Assembly: GCF_049199905.1 (NCBI RefSeq)
Contig: NZ_JBLZPK010000023.1
Span: 1-64,000 of the forward strand
Direction: 5' to 3'
Length of the DNA stretch: 64,000 nt
From: Shinella sp032095155
Lineage (GTDB): Bacteria; Pseudomonadota; Alphaproteobacteria; Rhizobiales; Rhizobiaceae
The position numbers and the translations under genes are program-made. Below are positions 40,201 to 48,569 of the stretch, one piece after another (position 1 is the stretch's first letter; each line of letters opens with the position of its first letter). The notes under the pieces were generated by a model. That model did not search any database and was not told the DNA's origin. It was given only the letters and a program-made list of their open reading frames with translations.

Positions 40201-40441
40201 CCTTGTTGCTCCTTCTCACCGAAATGAAGCGGGGTAGATCGTCCCGCCAGACAAAAATACCGGTAAACAGCCTCTCTTCCACGCTACCGATCACCTTGAC
40301 TCGTTCTTCGCCGTCTTCCGGGCGAAGAGAGGGAAGGATCAGATGATTGCCATCCTCGAAGAGCCCATCGCCGAAGCCCAGGGAAACTCCGTGCTTCTCT
40401 CGGTTGACGGCGTCCTTTGCGGGATCGAACCTGTTCGACAT
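40169..40441 (-). CDS. BrnT-family ribonuclease toxin
   Basis: 90 residues: FDPAKDAVNREKHGVSLGFG, then the central strand region ERVKVIGSVEERLFTGIFVW and the end FISVRRSNKGEENAY. This is the BrnT pattern (N-x-x-KHG-(V/I)-x-F near the start and the RRxxxxE.YY-like C-terminus). BrnT of Brucella is a ribonuclease in the RelE fold group. It is toxin-first in the operon. Confidence 0.85.
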   Translation of the reverse strand: MSNRFDPAKDAVNREKHGVSLGFGDGLFEDGNHLILPSLRPEDGEERVKVIGSVEERLFTGIFVWRDDLPRFISVRRSNKGEENAYHSSL

Positions 40442-40451
40442 AAGGGAATCA

Positions 40452-40497
40452 TACTGGAATTCCGTAGGGATTCAAATGGAAATACGGGATTCCCGTA
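40452..40497. promoter_or_regulatory. Twin inverted-repeat operators of the BrnT/HTH operon
   Basis: TACTGGAATTCCGTA (40452–40466) and TACGGGATTCCCGTA (40483–40497) are two 15-bp palindromes. Their centres are 31 bp apart, about three helical turns. The first is 10 nt upstream of the toxin start and the second lies before crcB. They fit cooperative autoregulation by the HTH antitoxin. Confidence 0.65.
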
Positions 40498-40524
40498 GTG
40501 TGCCGGAATGTGGGGACAATCGAC

Positions 40525-40914
40525 ATGAACTATCTGATCGTCTTTTTGGGTGCAGGCATGGGCGGGGCCGGCCGGCATGGGGTGAATGTGCTGGCGGCAA
40601 AGCTGTTCGGTACGCATTTTCCCATGGGCACCTTGATCATCAACGTGTTGGGCTGCTTGCTGATGGGCCTGATCGCCGGCGTCTTCGCCTTCAAGGTCAG
40701 CCTGCCGCAGGAGGCGCGGCTGTTTCTGACCACCGGCATCCTCGGCGGCTTCACCACCTTCTCCGCCTTTTCGCTCGATGCGGCCCTGCTCTGGGAGCGC
40801 GGCGAGATGGGGCTGGCAGCACTTTATGTCGGCGCGTCGGTTTTTGTTTCGCTGCTGGCGGTCGCCGCCGGACTTGCGCTGACGCGGGTCATGCTCGCGG
40901 GAGGTGCAGTGTGA
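40525..40914 (+). CDS. crcB: Fluoride exporter CrcB/Fluc
   Basis: 129 residues from ATG 40525 (GGGGA upstream), four transmembrane helices. Signature sequences: GAGMGGAGRHGVN, PMGTLIINVLGCLLMGLI with the pore Asn, and TTGILGGFTTFSAFSLD. Dimeric fluoride channel of the inner membrane. No fluoride riboswitch is recognised in the short leader. Its TGA overlaps the GTG of the next gene. Confidence 0.93.
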   Translation: MNYLIVFLGAGMGGAGRHGVNVLAAKLFGTHFPMGTLIINVLGCLLMGLIAGVFAFKVSLPQEARLFLTTGILGGFTTFSAFSLDAALLWERGEMGLAALYVGASVFVSLLAVAAGLALTRVMLAGGAV

Positions 40915-41348
40915 AGGCCTTTCTGACCTCCTGGCAGGTCTGGGCGCTCGGCTCGGCAGTCTTCGCCGCCCTCACGGCGATTTTCGCCAAGATCGGCATA
41001 TCAGACGTCAATTCCGACTTCGCCACCTTCGTGCGCACCGTGGTCATCCTGCTGGCCATCGCCGTCATGCTGACGCTCGCCGGCAACTGGCAGGCGCCCG
41101 GCACGGTGCCGGTGAAGAGCTGGATCTTCCTCATTCTCTCGGGTCTGGCGACCGGCGCCTCCTGGCTCTGCTATTTCCGCGCGCTACAGATCGGCAAGGC
41201 CGCGCAGGTCGCACCGGTCGACAAGCTCTCCGTCGTGCTCGTTGCCGTTTTCGCTGTCCTTTTCCTCGGCGAGCAGCTTTCGACCACGCACTGGATCGCG
41301 GTTGCGATGATTGGCGGTGGCGCACTGCTGCTTGCCTTGCCCATATGA
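40911..41348 (+). CDS. Small EamA-family transporter (single-repeat DMT protein)
   Basis: 145 residues from GTG 40911 (GTGA overlap with crcB). Five hydrophobic segments; one EamA repeat with AALTAIFAKIGISDVNSDFA, ASWLCYFRALQIGKAAQVAP and KLSVVLVAVFAVLFLGEQLS. Half-size DMT proteins like this act as dimers. Coupling to crcB is positional only. Confidence 0.85.
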   Translation: MKAFLTSWQVWALGSAVFAALTAIFAKIGISDVNSDFATFVRTVVILLAIAVMLTLAGNWQAPGTVPVKSWIFLILSGLATGASWLCYFRALQIGKAAQVAPVDKLSVVLVAVFAVLFLGEQLSTTHWIAVAMIGGGALLLALPI

Positions 41349-41470
41349 GGAATTTCTTTTTCAACCCTTTGTAGTCGTTGCAGTTTCATAGAATTGTCAC
41401 ACTAAAGAAACGGATTTTTCAGGGATCGGAGGAGAGACTTCGCGGCATTGTAAAAGCCTCGGAGCGTCCC

Positions 41471-43297
41471 ATGTCCGCCGCCGAACTGCTCGCCCTTCGT
41501 CGCTTCGGCGATGGTGAGATCGTCACGCTCGCCAAGCTGGTCATCGAAACGGCCTTCCAGCCGATCGTCGAGGCCGCCACCGGTGCCGTCTTCGGCTACG
41601 AGTCGCTGATGCGCGGTTTCGACCGGCTCGGCTTTCGCTCGCCGCTCGATCTTCTCGACCGGGCGCATGAGGCCGGCCAGCTTCTGGCGCTCGAGCATAT
41701 GGTCAACAGCCGGGCGATCGCGGCCTTCGCTGCGCTGCCGGATTTCCGCTCGCGCACGCTGTTCGTCAATCTCGATTCCCGGCTGGTGGCCGAGGGTTCC
41801 GACCTCGTCGAGCGCCTTGCCGGCCATCTCAGCCGCGCCGGCATTCCGGCGTCGTCGATCTGCTTCGAGATTTCCGAGCGCTTCAACAACGATCAGCTGC
41901 CGGATTTCGCCATGCTGGTCCGAAAACTGCGGCTCGCCGGTTTCAAGCTTGCCATCGACGATTTCGGCGTCGGGCACAATGGCTTGAAACTGCTCTGCGA
42001 TCACCCGGTCGATTATCTCAAGATCGACCGCCACTTCATTTCCGGCATGGAGGCGGATGCGCGAAAGCGTCATCTCGTGCGCAACACGGTCAATGCCGCT
42101 CATGTGCTCGGCATCCGCGTCATCGCCGAGGGCGTGGAGAGCGAGGCGGAGTTCATCGCCTGCCGCGAAGCGGGTTGCGATCTCGTGCAGGGCTGGTTCG
42201 TCTCGCGCCCCGTCACGGATTTTTCGGCGCTGAGCCCCGTCTATGCGCAGGTGGCGCGAGCCGGCGGCACGCGCCGCTCGTCGCGCACGCTGGATAGCAT
42301 CCTCATCCGCCGCGAGATCGAGCAGGTCGCGGTGCTCCGGGAAAACGAGAGCCTGGAATCGGTCTTCGAATTCTTCCGCCGCGATCCCAAGCGCACCTTC
42401 TTCCCGGTGCTGAACGCCAATGACGAGCCGCGCGGCATCCTGCACGAATATCATGTGAAGGAGCTGAGCTATCACCCGTTCGGCCGCGACCTCCTGAAGA
42501 ACAAGCTCTACCAGAAGAGCCTGTCGCATTTCGTCACCATGGCGCCGATTGCCGATCTCGATACGCCGGCCGAGCAGCTGCTCGAAGTCTTCACCGGCAT
42601 GGGCGGCAATGAATGCGTGATCCTCACCGAGAACCTGCGCTATGCCGGCATCCTCTCGGCCTCGTCGCTCTTGAAGATCATCAACGAGAAGCGGCTGAAG
42701 ACGGCGGAGGACCAGAACCCGCTGACCGGCCTGCCGGGCAACCGCTCGATCCGCGATTACCTGCAGGACAAGGCGCTCGACGGCGACCAGCTGCGCTGCC
42801 TGTGCTACTTCGATTTCGACAATTTCAAGCCGTTCAACGATCACTACGGCTTCCACAAGGGCGATCTTGCGCTGTCGCTTTTCGCCTCGCTGCTGCGGCG
42901 CGAATTCGTCGGCGAGGATGTCTTCGTCGGCCATGTCGGCGGGGATGACTTTTTTGCCGGCGTTGCCGGTCGGCCGGTGGAGGCGGTGCAGGATATCCTG
43001 GAACGGCTGCTTTCCGATTTCGCCCGCGAGGTGCGCGCGCTCTATTCGCCGGAGGATCGGCTGGCCGGGGAAATCCGCGGCCGCGACCGGGCCGGGCATC
43101 AGACGAAATTTCCGCTGATGCGCTGTTCGGCCGCCGTGCTGGTGGTGCCGGAAGGCGAGGTGATCGGCGAGGCGGGGCAGATCAGCAGCCGCATCGCCGC
43201 CCTGAAGGCGGATGCCAAGGAGAGCGACGGGGGGCTCGTGCTCTCCTCGGTCTCGGGCGAAATGCAGCGTGCGGCGGCTGCACCTCGTCAATCATAG
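41471..43297 (+). CDS. EAL–CBS–GGDEF c-di-GMP protein
   Basis: 608 residues from ATG 41471 (GGAG six bases upstream). The EAL domain (residues 25–275) has ESL at 44–46 in place of EAL but keeps the other catalytic positions: NLD, ISER, IDDFG, LKIDR, AEGVES and VQGW. Two CBS motifs follow (about 300–420), then GGDEF with GGDDF at 490–494 and the FDFDNFKPFND metal site. It resembles the EAL-CBS-GGDEF class in which phosphodiesterase activity usually dominates (inferred). No signal peptide, so cytosolic. Confidence 0.9.
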   Translation: MSAAELLALRRFGDGEIVTLAKLVIETAFQPIVEAATGAVFGYESLMRGFDRLGFRSPLDLLDRAHEAGQLLALEHMVNSRAIAAFAALPDFRSRTLFVNLDSRLVAEGSDLVERLAGHLSRAGIPASSICFEISERFNNDQLPDFAMLVRKLRLAGFKLAIDDFGVGHNGLKLLCDHPVDYLKIDRHFISGMEADARKRHLVRNTVNAAHVLGIRVIAEGVESEAEFIACREAGCDLVQGWFVSRPVTDFSALSPVYAQVARAGGTRRSSRTLDSILIRREIEQVAVLRENESLESVFEFFRRDPKRTFFPVLNANDEPRGILHEYHVKELSYHPFGRDLLKNKLYQKSLSHFVTMAPIADLDTPAEQLLEVFTGMGGNECVILTENLRYAGILSASSLLKIINEKRLKTAEDQNPLTGLPGNRSIRDYLQDKALDGDQLRCLCYFDFDNFKPFNDHYGFHKGDLALSLFASLLRREFVGEDVFVGHVGGDDFFAGVAGRPVEAVQDILERLLSDFAREVRALYSPEDRLAGEIRGRDRAGHQTKFPLMRCSAAVLVVPEGEVIGEAGQISSRIAALKADAKESDGGLVLSSVSGEMQRAAAAPRQS

Positions 43298-43320
43298 AGT
43301 TTCCGGGTACCGGAAACTCT
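43296..43320. terminator. Hairpin between convergent genes
   Basis: AGAGTTTCCGG, loop GTA, CCGGAAACTCT, just after the EAL gene stop. A second GC hairpin (GGGGCGGG/CCCGCCCC, about 43322–43350) follows. Neither has a strong T tract, but together they probably end both convergent transcripts. Confidence 0.55.
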
Positions 43321-43356
43321 TGGGGGCGGGCCCTCGCGGACCCGCCCCGTGCCACG

Positions 43357-43614
43357 TCAGCGGAGAATCTTCACCGTCTTCGCTTCGTGGTTCTTGCCGG
43401 ACATGTCGAAGGAGATGGCCACCTTCTCGCCAGCCTTCAGTCCGGGATCGTGAAACCCCTTGGGAAGGTGGTAGACGGTGCCATCGGCAAGCGTCAGAGA
43501 CATCGACGCCTTGTTGTAGTCCTTGACCGTACCGGTCGCCGACTTGGCGGCGAGGGCAAGACCTGGGGTGGCAAGAATGGAAACGATGGCGAGATTGGAA
43601 AGAAGAACACGCAT
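43357..43614 (-). CDS. DUF1344 periplasmic protein
   Basis: 85 residues with a Sec signal peptide (MRVLLSNLAIVSILATPGLA, cleavage about LALAA-K). The mature part is one small beta domain: SATGTVKDYNKASMSLTLAD and KVAISFDMSGKNHEAKTVKI. DUF1344 is a rhizobial periplasmic family of unknown function. Confidence 0.85.
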   Translation of the reverse strand: MRVLLSNLAIVSILATPGLALAAKSATGTVKDYNKASMSLTLADGTVYHLPKGFHDPGLKAGEKVAISFDMSGKNHEAKTVKILR

Positions 43615-43935
43615 ATGTGTCGTCCTGAAAAGCCCCGGGCGGGGGCTGAGAAGCCGTCCGGGAGGCGTCGCGTCGCAGCCTTAAGGGAAGGGCTGCCGGC
43701 GCTCCCCGGCTTCGGAAGGAAAGCTAGGCCCGGAAAAATCCGTTTTCAAATTAACAAGATTTAATTTTCGTTGCCGCGAAACAGCCGGAATTTCAGCGCT
43801 TCGCGGCCGAATGTTGACGATGTTCAAGCGCCACGTGATGTCGCAGCAAAAGCGCCCAAGCGATTCAAAAGATTCGCACTTTGGGCTAGAATCACCAAAG
43901 ACGATGCGGTCGCAACACGCGGGGAGGCTTTATCC

Positions 43936-44937
43936 ATGCCGGTTCCATCATCCATGTCCTATATCGGGCTCAGCGAACACGGCGGCCCGGACGTGCTGTC
44001 GGTGATGGAGGGCCGCACGCCGCAGCCGCGCACCGGCGAGCTTCTCGTGCGCGTCGAGGCGGCCGGCATCAACCGGCCTGATGTGCTCCAGCGCAAGGGC
44101 GATTATCCGCCGCCGCCGGATGCCAGCCCCATCCTCGGCCTGGAGATTGCAGGCGAGGTGGTGGCGATCGGCGAGGACGTCACCGGCTACCATATCGGCG
44201 ACAAGGTCTGCGCGCTGGCCAATGGCGGCGGCTATGCGCAATATTGCGTCGTGCCGGCCACCCAGGCGCTGCCGTTCCCGAAAGACTATGATGCGGTGAA
44301 GGCGGCGGCGCTGCCGGAGACCTTCTTCACCGTCTGGGCGAACCTCTTCATGATGGCCGAGCTGAAGCCCGGTGAAAGCGTGCTCATTCATGGCGGATCG
44401 AGCGGCATCGGCACGACGGCGATCCAGCTTGCCGCAGCGCTGGGTTCACGCGTCTTCACGACGGCCGGTACGGCGGACAAATGCGAGGCCTGCCTTGATC
44501 TCGGCGCCAGCCGCGCGATCAACTACCGCAGCGAGGATTTCTGCACCGTCATCGCCGAAGAGACAGGCAAGGCTGGCGTCGATGTCATCCTCGACATGAT
44601 CGGTGCCGCCTATTTCGAGCGGAACCTGAAGTCGCTCGCCCGTGACGGGCGTCTGTCGATCATCGCCTTCCTCGGCGGCACCTTCGCCGAAAAGGTCAGC
44701 CTCGCGCCCATCCTGCAAAAGCGCCTGCGCCTGATGGGCTCGGCCATGCGTCCGCGCACCGCGGCGGAAAAGCAGGAAATCCGCGATGCCCTGCTGGAGA
44801 AGGTGTGGCCGCTCCTGGAGGAGGGGCGCATCGCCCCGGTCATTCACGCCGTCCTGCCTTACAAGGAGGCCGCCGCCGGCCATCGTATGATGGAGCATGG
44901 CGATCACATCGGAAAGATCGTGCTGACCTTCGATTAA
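43936..44937 (+). CDS. NAD(P)H quinone oxidoreductase, zinc-independent MDR (PIG3-like)
   Basis: 333 residues from ATG 43936; GGGGAGG lies eight bases upstream, so the longer open frame is not used. GroES-like N-terminus with AAGINRPDVLQRKGDYPPPP and the Rossmann motif LIHGGSSGIGTTAIQLA. No structural zinc Cys cluster. This is the QOR/TP53I3 subfamily, which reduces quinones with NADPH. Confidence 0.9.
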   Translation: MPVPSSMSYIGLSEHGGPDVLSVMEGRTPQPRTGELLVRVEAAGINRPDVLQRKGDYPPPPDASPILGLEIAGEVVAIGEDVTGYHIGDKVCALANGGGYAQYCVVPATQALPFPKDYDAVKAAALPETFFTVWANLFMMAELKPGESVLIHGGSSGIGTTAIQLAAALGSRVFTTAGTADKCEACLDLGASRAINYRSEDFCTVIAEETGKAGVDVILDMIGAAYFERNLKSLARDGRLSIIAFLGGTFAEKVSLAPILQKRLRLMGSAMRPRTAAEKQEIRDALLEKVWPLLEEGRIAPVIHAVLPYKEAAAGHRMMEHGDHIGKIVLTFD

Positions 44938-44940
44938 GAC

Positions 44941-45873
44941 CTATTCGGCACAGGTGATGCGGTCCCGGCCGAGATGTTTGGCGCGGTAGAGCGCCCGGTC
45001 GGCACGCTCGAAGAGGTCCTCCGCCGCCGTGCCGCAGAATTCCGCAATGCCGGCCGACATGGTGTAGGCGCAGCAGATATCGACGCGGTTTTCCGCCCGC
45101 GCCATGTGGCTGCGCAGCCGCTCGATGGCGTCTGTCGCCTGGCGCAGGCCGGTGCCCGCCATCAGCACCAGAAATTCTTCCCCGCCGATGCGCGCGAAAA
45201 AGTCGCCGCCGCGCAGTTCCTGGCGGCCGGCGGCAGCGAAGTGTTTCAGCACCCGGTCGCCATTGGCATGGCCGTAGCGGTCGTTGATGCTCTTGAAGTT
45301 GTCGAGGTCGATCAGAACAAGCGAGAGCGGCGTGCCGTCGCGCGCCGCCGCCTGCATGTCCGCCTCCAGCCGCTCCATGGCGGCACGGCGGTTGAAGAGG
45401 TTGGTCAGCGGATCCGTATCGGCGGCGAGCCGGGCGGCGTCGTGGGCAAGCTGCAATACACGCTCGTTGGATTTGAGCATGGTGATGTCGGTGAAGACGT
45501 GCCACAGCCAGCCGCCCGGCAGCAGCGTTTCATTGGCGAGGAACCACCTGTCATCGCTGATGTCGATCTCGAAGGTGCGCTGCGGGCTGCTGCGCCGCTT
45601 CTTGCTGGCCATGTCGAGAAAGTTCTCGACCGGCGTGCTGATCTTCGGGCCGACGCGCTTGCCGTGACAGTTGCGCATGATGTCGGCAAAGGTGCTGGCA
45701 TCTGGCTGCACGTCGAAGAGCAGGCGGAAGGCTCCCGAGCCGTAGGCAAGCTCATCGTCGGGCGAAAACAGCGCGAAGGCAACGCCGGATGCATCGAGGC
45801 CGGAGAGGATGAGGTCTGTCGTGGCGCGGTCACGGAGAAGGGCGAGGGGCAGGATCGTATCGATCCTCGCCAT
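44941..45873 (-). CDS. Diguanylate cyclase with PAS-like sensor
   Basis: 310 residues from ATG 45873 (GGAGGAAAG upstream). A PAS-like domain spans about residues 24–135 (VAFALFSPDDELAYGSGAFR, ending FTDITMLKS). The GGDEF domain has GGEEF at 230–234, preceded by the inhibitory site RGGD at 221–224. It should therefore be an active, product-inhibited cyclase. No membrane segment, so cytosolic. Stop codon 3 nt from the convergent oxidoreductase stop. Confidence 0.92.
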   Translation of the reverse strand: MARIDTILPLALLRDRATTDLILSGLDASGVAFALFSPDDELAYGSGAFRLLFDVQPDASTFADIMRNCHGKRVGPKISTPVENFLDMASKKRRSSPQRTFEIDISDDRWFLANETLLPGGWLWHVFTDITMLKSNERVLQLAHDAARLAADTDPLTNLFNRRAAMERLEADMQAAARDGTPLSLVLIDLDNFKSINDRYGHANGDRVLKHFAAAGRQELRGGDFFARIGGEEFLVLMAGTGLRQATDAIERLRSHMARAENRVDICCAYTMSAGIAEFCGTAAEDLFERADRALYRAKHLGRDRITCAE

Positions 45874-46025
45874 GCCGCTTTCCTCCAGCCAGCCATGTCC
45901 ATCGCTCAGCCGCAACCGCTCGTCCTTTCCGGGGCAGAATCATCGGCCAGACCGACGATAGGTGCCCTTTGTGGCAGAAGGCGGCAGTGTCGCAATCGCG
46001 ACCGCCTGATGGCGTTAACAAATCC

Positions 46026-47462
46026 TCAATCGCCGTGCCCGGTCGCTTTGTGCGGAAGGCCGATGGCAAGTAGGATGGCGAGGGCCGCCGGCAGCGCGAG
46101 CAGCGCATAGAGCCAGCGCGCCGCCGTCACCGCACCCTCGACGCCACCCGGCTGCAACAGGCCGGTGGAGTTGACGATGATGCCGGCGAGTGCCGCCCCG
46201 AAGGCCGCACCGAGCGCCTGCATGGTGGTGATGGCCGCCGACGCCTTGTCCGTTTCGCCTGCGGGGGCAAGCCACATCACATGGGTCACGAGATGCGCCC
46301 AGCCCATGCCGATGCCGAACCCCATCAGGTAGGTGAATACAGTCGAGAGCACGAGCAGCAGAAGGCCGCTGTCGGGATTGTGCCGGGCAAGCGTGAAGAC
46401 GAGCAGCGCGGTCGCGACCGTTTCGATCGCGCCGCCGACGAGGATGACGCGGTTGGCCAGCCTTCCCTTCAGGCTTGCGGTCATGAAGGCCGCCGTCGTC
46501 CAGCCGAGCGCCAGAAGCGCCACGAGATAACCCGAGACCAGCGGCGTGACGCCATGCAGCACCTGCAGGAAATAGGGGATGTAGACATCCGAGCAGATCG
46601 TCACCAGCAACAGCAGCATGATGAGATAGACGCGGGCGAGCGGCGAGCCGAGGCGGATCGTGCCGGCCGGCAGGAGCCGCGCCTCGGCATGGCGCTCGAT
46701 GGTGATGGCGGCGATGACGCCGATGACGGCGGCAGCCGACAGAACGCCGCGCAGCGCCGGCGCATCCACCGAGCTTGCGAAGGAGAGCAGCACGACGGCC
46801 GTCACCAGAAGCACGATCTGCACGAAGGGCGTCTTCGTCGTCACGCGCTCGCCTTCGCCGGAGGGCAAAAGCCGGGGCGCGACGAAGGCCATGATGGCGG
46901 AGAGCGGAACGAGCAGCGCAAAGGCCTCGCGCCAGGCGCTGCCGGCGGCGAAGATGCCGCCGATGGTCGGGCCGAGGAAGGTCGCGATGCCCCAGACGGC
47001 GGCATAGAGCGTGGACGCCGTGCTCCACAGCGCCTCGGGATAGACATGGCGGATGAAGGCATAGCCGAGCGCCACGAGGAAGCCGGCGCCAAGTCCCTGG
47101 ACCGCCCGGCCGGCCAGCACGATCTCCATCGTGGGTGCGATGGCGCAGACCAGGCTGCCGATGCCGAACAGCACCGCGCCGAAGACGTAGCAGCGGTTGA
47201 GCGTCACGCTTTCCGGCCTGACGGCCACGAAGGTCGAGCCCAGAACGGAGGCCGCGACATAGATCGTGGTTGCCCAGGCGAAGAGTTCGAGACCGCCGAT
47301 ATCGCGCACGATCGAGGGCATCAGCGTGGCGGTGATATAGGTCTCCACCGCATGCAGCATGATCCCGCCGCCGAGCATCAGCGTGCCGAACAGGGTGCCG
47401 CGATGAAACAGGCTGGACAGCCGCGGCGCGACTTCCTTCGGGGTGACAACACTATCGGACAT
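46026..47462 (-). CDS. MFS transporter (drug-exporter type)
   Basis: 478 residues from ATG 47462 (MSDSVVTPKEV, AAGG upstream). About 12–14 transmembrane helices. The N-half shows GRAVQGLGAGFLVALGYAFI (motif C-like region) and VWGIATFLGPTIGGIFA; the C-half shows FLQVLHGVTPLVSGYLVALL. It fits the DHA2/MFS_1 exporters. Substrate unknown. Confidence 0.88.
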   Translation of the reverse strand: MSDSVVTPKEVAPRLSSLFHRGTLFGTLMLGGGIMLHAVETYITATLMPSIVRDIGGLELFAWATTIYVAASVLGSTFVAVRPESVTLNRCYVFGAVLFGIGSLVCAIAPTMEIVLAGRAVQGLGAGFLVALGYAFIRHVYPEALWSTASTLYAAVWGIATFLGPTIGGIFAAGSAWREAFALLVPLSAIMAFVAPRLLPSGEGERVTTKTPFVQIVLLVTAVVLLSFASSVDAPALRGVLSAAAVIGVIAAITIERHAEARLLPAGTIRLGSPLARVYLIMLLLLVTICSDVYIPYFLQVLHGVTPLVSGYLVALLALGWTTAAFMTASLKGRLANRVILVGGAIETVATALLVFTLARHNPDSGLLLLVLSTVFTYLMGFGIGMGWAHLVTHVMWLAPAGETDKASAAITTMQALGAAFGAALAGIIVNSTGLLQPGGVEGAVTAARWLYALLALPAALAILLAIGLPHKATGHGD

Positions 47463-48003
47463 GGGAACGGACCTTGGCATGCAACATTGCGGACTGAGAC
47501 GTCGCACGGCCCTACCGGGAGTTCAAGCCGTGACTTTTNNNNNNNNNNNNNNNNNNNNNNNNNNNNNNNNNNNNNNNNNNNNNNNNNNNNNNNNNNNNNN
47601 NNNNNNNNNNNNNNNNNNNNNNNNNNNNNNNNNNNNNNNNNNNNNNNNNNNNNNNNNNNNNNNNNNNNNNNNNNNNNNNNNNNNNNNNNNNNNNNNNNNN
47701 NNNNNNNNNNNNNNNNNNNNNNNNNNNNNNNNNNNNNNNNNNNNNNNNNNNNNNNNNNNNNNNNNNNNNNNNNTCCTCGGGCTTGACCCGAGGATCCACA
47801 CATCCGCACCGTCTCGTCTGTGGTTTGGATCCTCGGCTCAAGGCCGAGGATGACGGAGGAGAGGTGGGAGGCTGGAAAATGACGGAAGATGGGAGGTGAG
47901 GGGCAGCGAGAGGCGAAGGCGACATAGGAGGCGAGGGTGTAGGCCTGCACCGGCAAGCCGTCGACCCCGAGCCACCGATCTCGACCCTCCGGCCAGCCCG
48001 GCC
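47463..48003. other. Intergenic region with N gap and repeats
   Basis: No gene is supported here. Bases 47539–47773 are N (235). What follows is a two-hairpin repeat (47774–47851) and then low-complexity G/A-rich sequence to the AhpD-like gene stop. The gap starts in unique sequence and ends in the repeat, so collapsed repeat copies are the likely cause. Confidence 0.8.
47774..47851 (+). repeat. Two-hairpin REP-type repeat, copy A
   Basis: TCCTCGGG-CTTGA-CCCGAGGA (47774–47794) and ATCCTCGGC-TCAAG-GCCGAGGAT (47829–47851) are separated by a linker starting TCCACACATCCGCACCG. The same element occurs inverted at 49496–49573. Its left end borders the N gap. Confidence 0.85.
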
Positions 48004-48462
48004 TTACGGGTTCCACTCGCCGGCAACCTGCCGCGTCGCCACGTTGAAGCGGTTCCAGACATTGATCGCCGCGATCTCCACGACGAGGGCGGCCAGCGTC
48101 TTCTCGTCATAGTGGCGGGCGGCCTCGTTCCAGATCGTGTCCGGAACCGGCTCCTCGCGGTCGGCGATGCGCGTCAGCGCCTCGGTCAGGGCCAGTGCCG
48201 CGCGCTCGGCATCCGTATAGAACGGCGCCTCGCGCCAGGCGGCGACGGAGAGGATGCGCCGGTCGCTCTCGCCGGCCTTCTTCATCATGCGCGGATGCAG
48301 ATCGACGCAGAAGCCGCAGCCATTGATCTGGCTGGCGCGCAGATGCACGAGATGGGCGGTCTTTTCCGGCAGGTCCGTCTTCTGGGCCGCACCCTGCAGC
48401 GCCTGCATGGCCTTCATGACTTCGGGCAGGACGGCGACGATATTGGTCATACGGGATTGCAT
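48004..48462 (-). CDS. Carboxymuconolactone decarboxylase/AhpD-family protein
   Basis: 152 residues from ATG 48462 (GGAG upstream). The AhpD-type motif SQINGCGFCVDLHPRMM has Cys49, Cys52 and His56, the redox/peroxidase-like centre. The usual Glu of ExVxLR is His here (HLVHLR). It diverges from an ECF sigma factor and carries an ECF41-type promoter on its side. This is the classic pairing of ECF41 with a CMD/oxidoreductase/epimerase (COE) protein. Probably an oxidative or electrophile stress enzyme (inferred). Confidence 0.9.
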   Translation of the reverse strand: MQSRMTNIVAVLPEVMKAMQALQGAAQKTDLPEKTAHLVHLRASQINGCGFCVDLHPRMMKKAGESDRRILSVAAWREAPFYTDAERAALALTEALTRIADREEPVPDTIWNEAARHYDEKTLAALVVEIAAINVWNRFNVATRQVAGEWNP

Positions 48463-48506
48463 TTTTATGCTCCTTGCACTGTTTTCGCTTCGACGGCTGC
48501 GAGCCC

Positions 48507-48533
48507 TGTCACACCGGTGCGGCTTCGTTCGTC
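48507..48533 (+). promoter_or_regulatory. ECF41-type promoter of the sigma-factor gene
   Basis: TGTCACA (48507–48513), a 16-nt spacer, then CGTC (48530–48533). This is exactly the reported ECF41 consensus TGTCACA-n16-CGTC. The sigma-factor ATG is 37 nt downstream, so it predicts autoregulation. Confidence 0.85.
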
Positions 48534-48541
48534 ATGGCCAT

Positions 48542-48568
48542 GACGCCGCGAACCGAGGGAGTGTGACC
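48542..48568 (-). promoter_or_regulatory. ECF41-type promoter of the AhpD-like gene
   Basis: Read on the minus strand: GGTCACA (48568–48562), 16-nt spacer, CGTC (48545–48542). It differs from the ECF41 consensus at one base. The gene start is 79 nt downstream. It diverges from the promoter at 48507–48533, and the −10 elements are 9 nt apart. Confidence 0.8.
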
Positions 48569-48569
48569 G

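Noticed and set aside
40442..40524. Fluoride riboswitch upstream of crcB
   Set aside because: The leader is too short and is occupied by toxin–antitoxin palindromes; no crcB-motif core seen.
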